A stretch of DNA of 64,000 bases. Source: Phocaeicola coprophilus. GTDB lineage: Bacteria > Bacteroidota > Bacteroidia > Bacteroidales > Bacteroidaceae. The stretch spans positions 1-64,000 of the forward strand of contig JACJJM010000015.1 of the NCBI GenBank assembly GCA_016900015.1. The letters are read 5' to 3'. The notes beneath the pieces are model-generated. The model did no database searches and had not been told where the DNA came from. It saw nothing but the letters and a program-made list of their open reading frames with translations. Below, piece after piece: positions 63,223 through 64,000 of this stretch. A program made the position numbers and the translations under genes. How positions within the stretch are numbered: the first letter of the stretch is position 1; the number at the start of each line of letters is the position of its first letter.

Positions 63223-64000
63223 ATGGAGCAAAGTTTTATTGCCCTTATCGAACGGGCTATCAAGGATTATTGGGACTTAGATGCCCTGACCGATTACAAA
63301 GGAGCGACCTTACAATATAAAGATGTTGCCCGCAAAATAGAAAAACTACATATCCTATTTGAAGAAAGCGGAGTGAAAAAGGGCGACCGCATCGCCATCT
63401 GCGGACGAAACAGTGCACAATGGGGTGCAGCTTTTTTGGCCATACTCACCTATGGCGCCGTAGCAGTCCCGGTCTTACACGAATTCAAAGCCGAAAACAT
63501 ACACTATATTGTCAATCATTCCGACGCACGTCTCCTGCTCGTGGGAGACATGGTCTGGCCTGAGCTGGACGAAAAGGAAATGCCGGCATTGGAAGGCATC
63601 ATCATGCTCAATGACTACTCCCTGCTCGTGTCACGTACCGAGAAACTAACTTATGCACGCGAACATCTGAATGAAATGTTCGGCAAGAAATATCCGAAAA
63701 ACTTCCGCATCGAACATGTCCACTACGAACCGGACCAGCCGGAACAACTCGCACTCATCAACTACACGTCAGGCACGACAAGCCTCTCCAAAGGAGTCAT
63801 GATCCCCTATCGGGCCCTCTGGTCAAACACTCAGTTTGCTTACGAAGTATTGCCCCTCCGCAAAGGCGACCGGCTGGTGTCCATGCTGCCCATGGCTCAC
63901 ATGTACGGATTGGCTTTTGAGTTCATCTATGAATTCTGTGTAGGCTGTCACATCTTCTACCTGACGAGAGTCCCAAGCCCAAAAATCATCTTTGAGGCAT
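63223..64000 (+). CDS. AMP-dependent long-chain acyl-CoA synthetase, 5' part
   Basis: The first 259 codons of an AMP-forming adenylating enzyme (EQSFIALIERAIKDYWDLDA, then ICGRNSAQWGAAFLAILTYG). The P-loop is NYTSGTTSLSKGVM, where Ser-Leu-Ser replaces the more common Gly-x-Pro, as in Bacteroidota long-chain fatty acid CoA ligases. The rest, including the Thr/Glu/Asp hinge motifs, lies beyond the window. A fatty acid substrate is likely but not provable from this part. The gene has its own promoter. Confidence 0.88.
   Translation, partial: MEQSFIALIERAIKDYWDLDALTDYKGATLQYKDVARKIEKLHILFEESGVKKGDRIAICGRNSAQWGAAFLAILTYGAVAVPVLHEFKAENIHYIVNHSDARLLLVGDMVWPELDEKEMPALEGIIMLNDYSLLVSRTEKLTYAREHLNEMFGKKYPKNFRIEHVHYEPDQPEQLALINYTSGTTSLSKGVMIPYRALWSNTQFAYEVLPLRKGDRLVSMLPMAHMYGLAFEFIYEFCVGCHIFYLTRVPSPKIIFEA

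Noticed and set aside
1-64000. rRNA, tRNA, tmRNA and riboswitch genes
   Set aside because: No tRNA-like T-arm words, rRNA segments or recognisable riboswitch cores were noticed on either strand by reading. A covariance-model scan could still find weak ones.

Overview
The window looks like a chromosome segment of a gut-type Bacteroidales bacterium, most likely Bacteroidaceae (Bacteroides/Phocaeicola-like). Supporting signs are many TAnnTTTG -7 boxes with a TTG or TTTG about 19-20 bp upstream, weak Shine-Dalgarno sites, SusC/SusD and FecR/ECF families, DUF6261, a PUR-family (DUF3276) protein, DUF4494 and DUF5606 proteins, and a NusB with the long Bacteroidota N-terminal extension. No rRNA, tRNA, CRISPR array, phage or intact transposase was seen.

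Layout. 1-13.8 kb: mtaB, a glycosyltransferase, two GNAT acetyltransferases, aspS, two peptidases, recJ-recQ and a TPR protein. 13.9-18.0 kb: an aromatic amino acid operon (pheA, aminotransferase, DAHP synthase-chorismate mutase, tyrA) behind a 29-residue Phe/Tyr-rich leader peptide and a terminator. 19.4-25.1 kb: a trp operon behind a 19-residue leader peptide with three consecutive Trp codons and a terminator. Here trpB, trpG, trpF and trpA are intact, but trpE has a nonsense codon plus an internal deletion, and trpD and trpC are collapsed into one shortened ORF. 25.1-33.4 kb: housekeeping genes (ogt, ansA, S4 protein, pth, rplY, nusB, yajC, YbbR, coaE). 33.5-36.8 kb: a tricorn-like protease.

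37-46.6 kb is accessory. It holds a DUF6261 gene bracketed by a REP-like hairpin and a 41-bp palindromic tandem array, then an ECF sigma / FecR anti-sigma locus. The sigma and anti-sigma genes are intact, but the SusC and SusD targets and the downstream lipoprotein are wrecked by nonsense codons, frameshifts and internal deletions. 46.6-51.2 kb: flavodiiron protein, a TIGR01212 radical SAM protein and DPP-IV. 51.2-55.4 kb: an eight-gene leftward cluster with an ECF sigma factor, a probable anti-sigma factor, two LTXXQ-type periplasmic proteins, a His-rich lipoprotein, a SUMF1-type protein and a chimeric SUMF1/hydrolase remnant. 56-62 kb: pentose metabolism (araA, ribulokinase-like kinase, transketolase, rpiB), followed by DUF4494, a YggS-family protein and the start of an acyl-CoA synthetase gene running off the right edge.

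Two themes stand out. First, both aromatic operons carry clear translation-coupled attenuators with visible alternative pairings. Second, at least five genes have lost internal coding segments while keeping both ends, pointing to ongoing deletional decay, or, less likely, to an assembly problem. Functional names come from recognised motifs and family knowledge; no database search was run.
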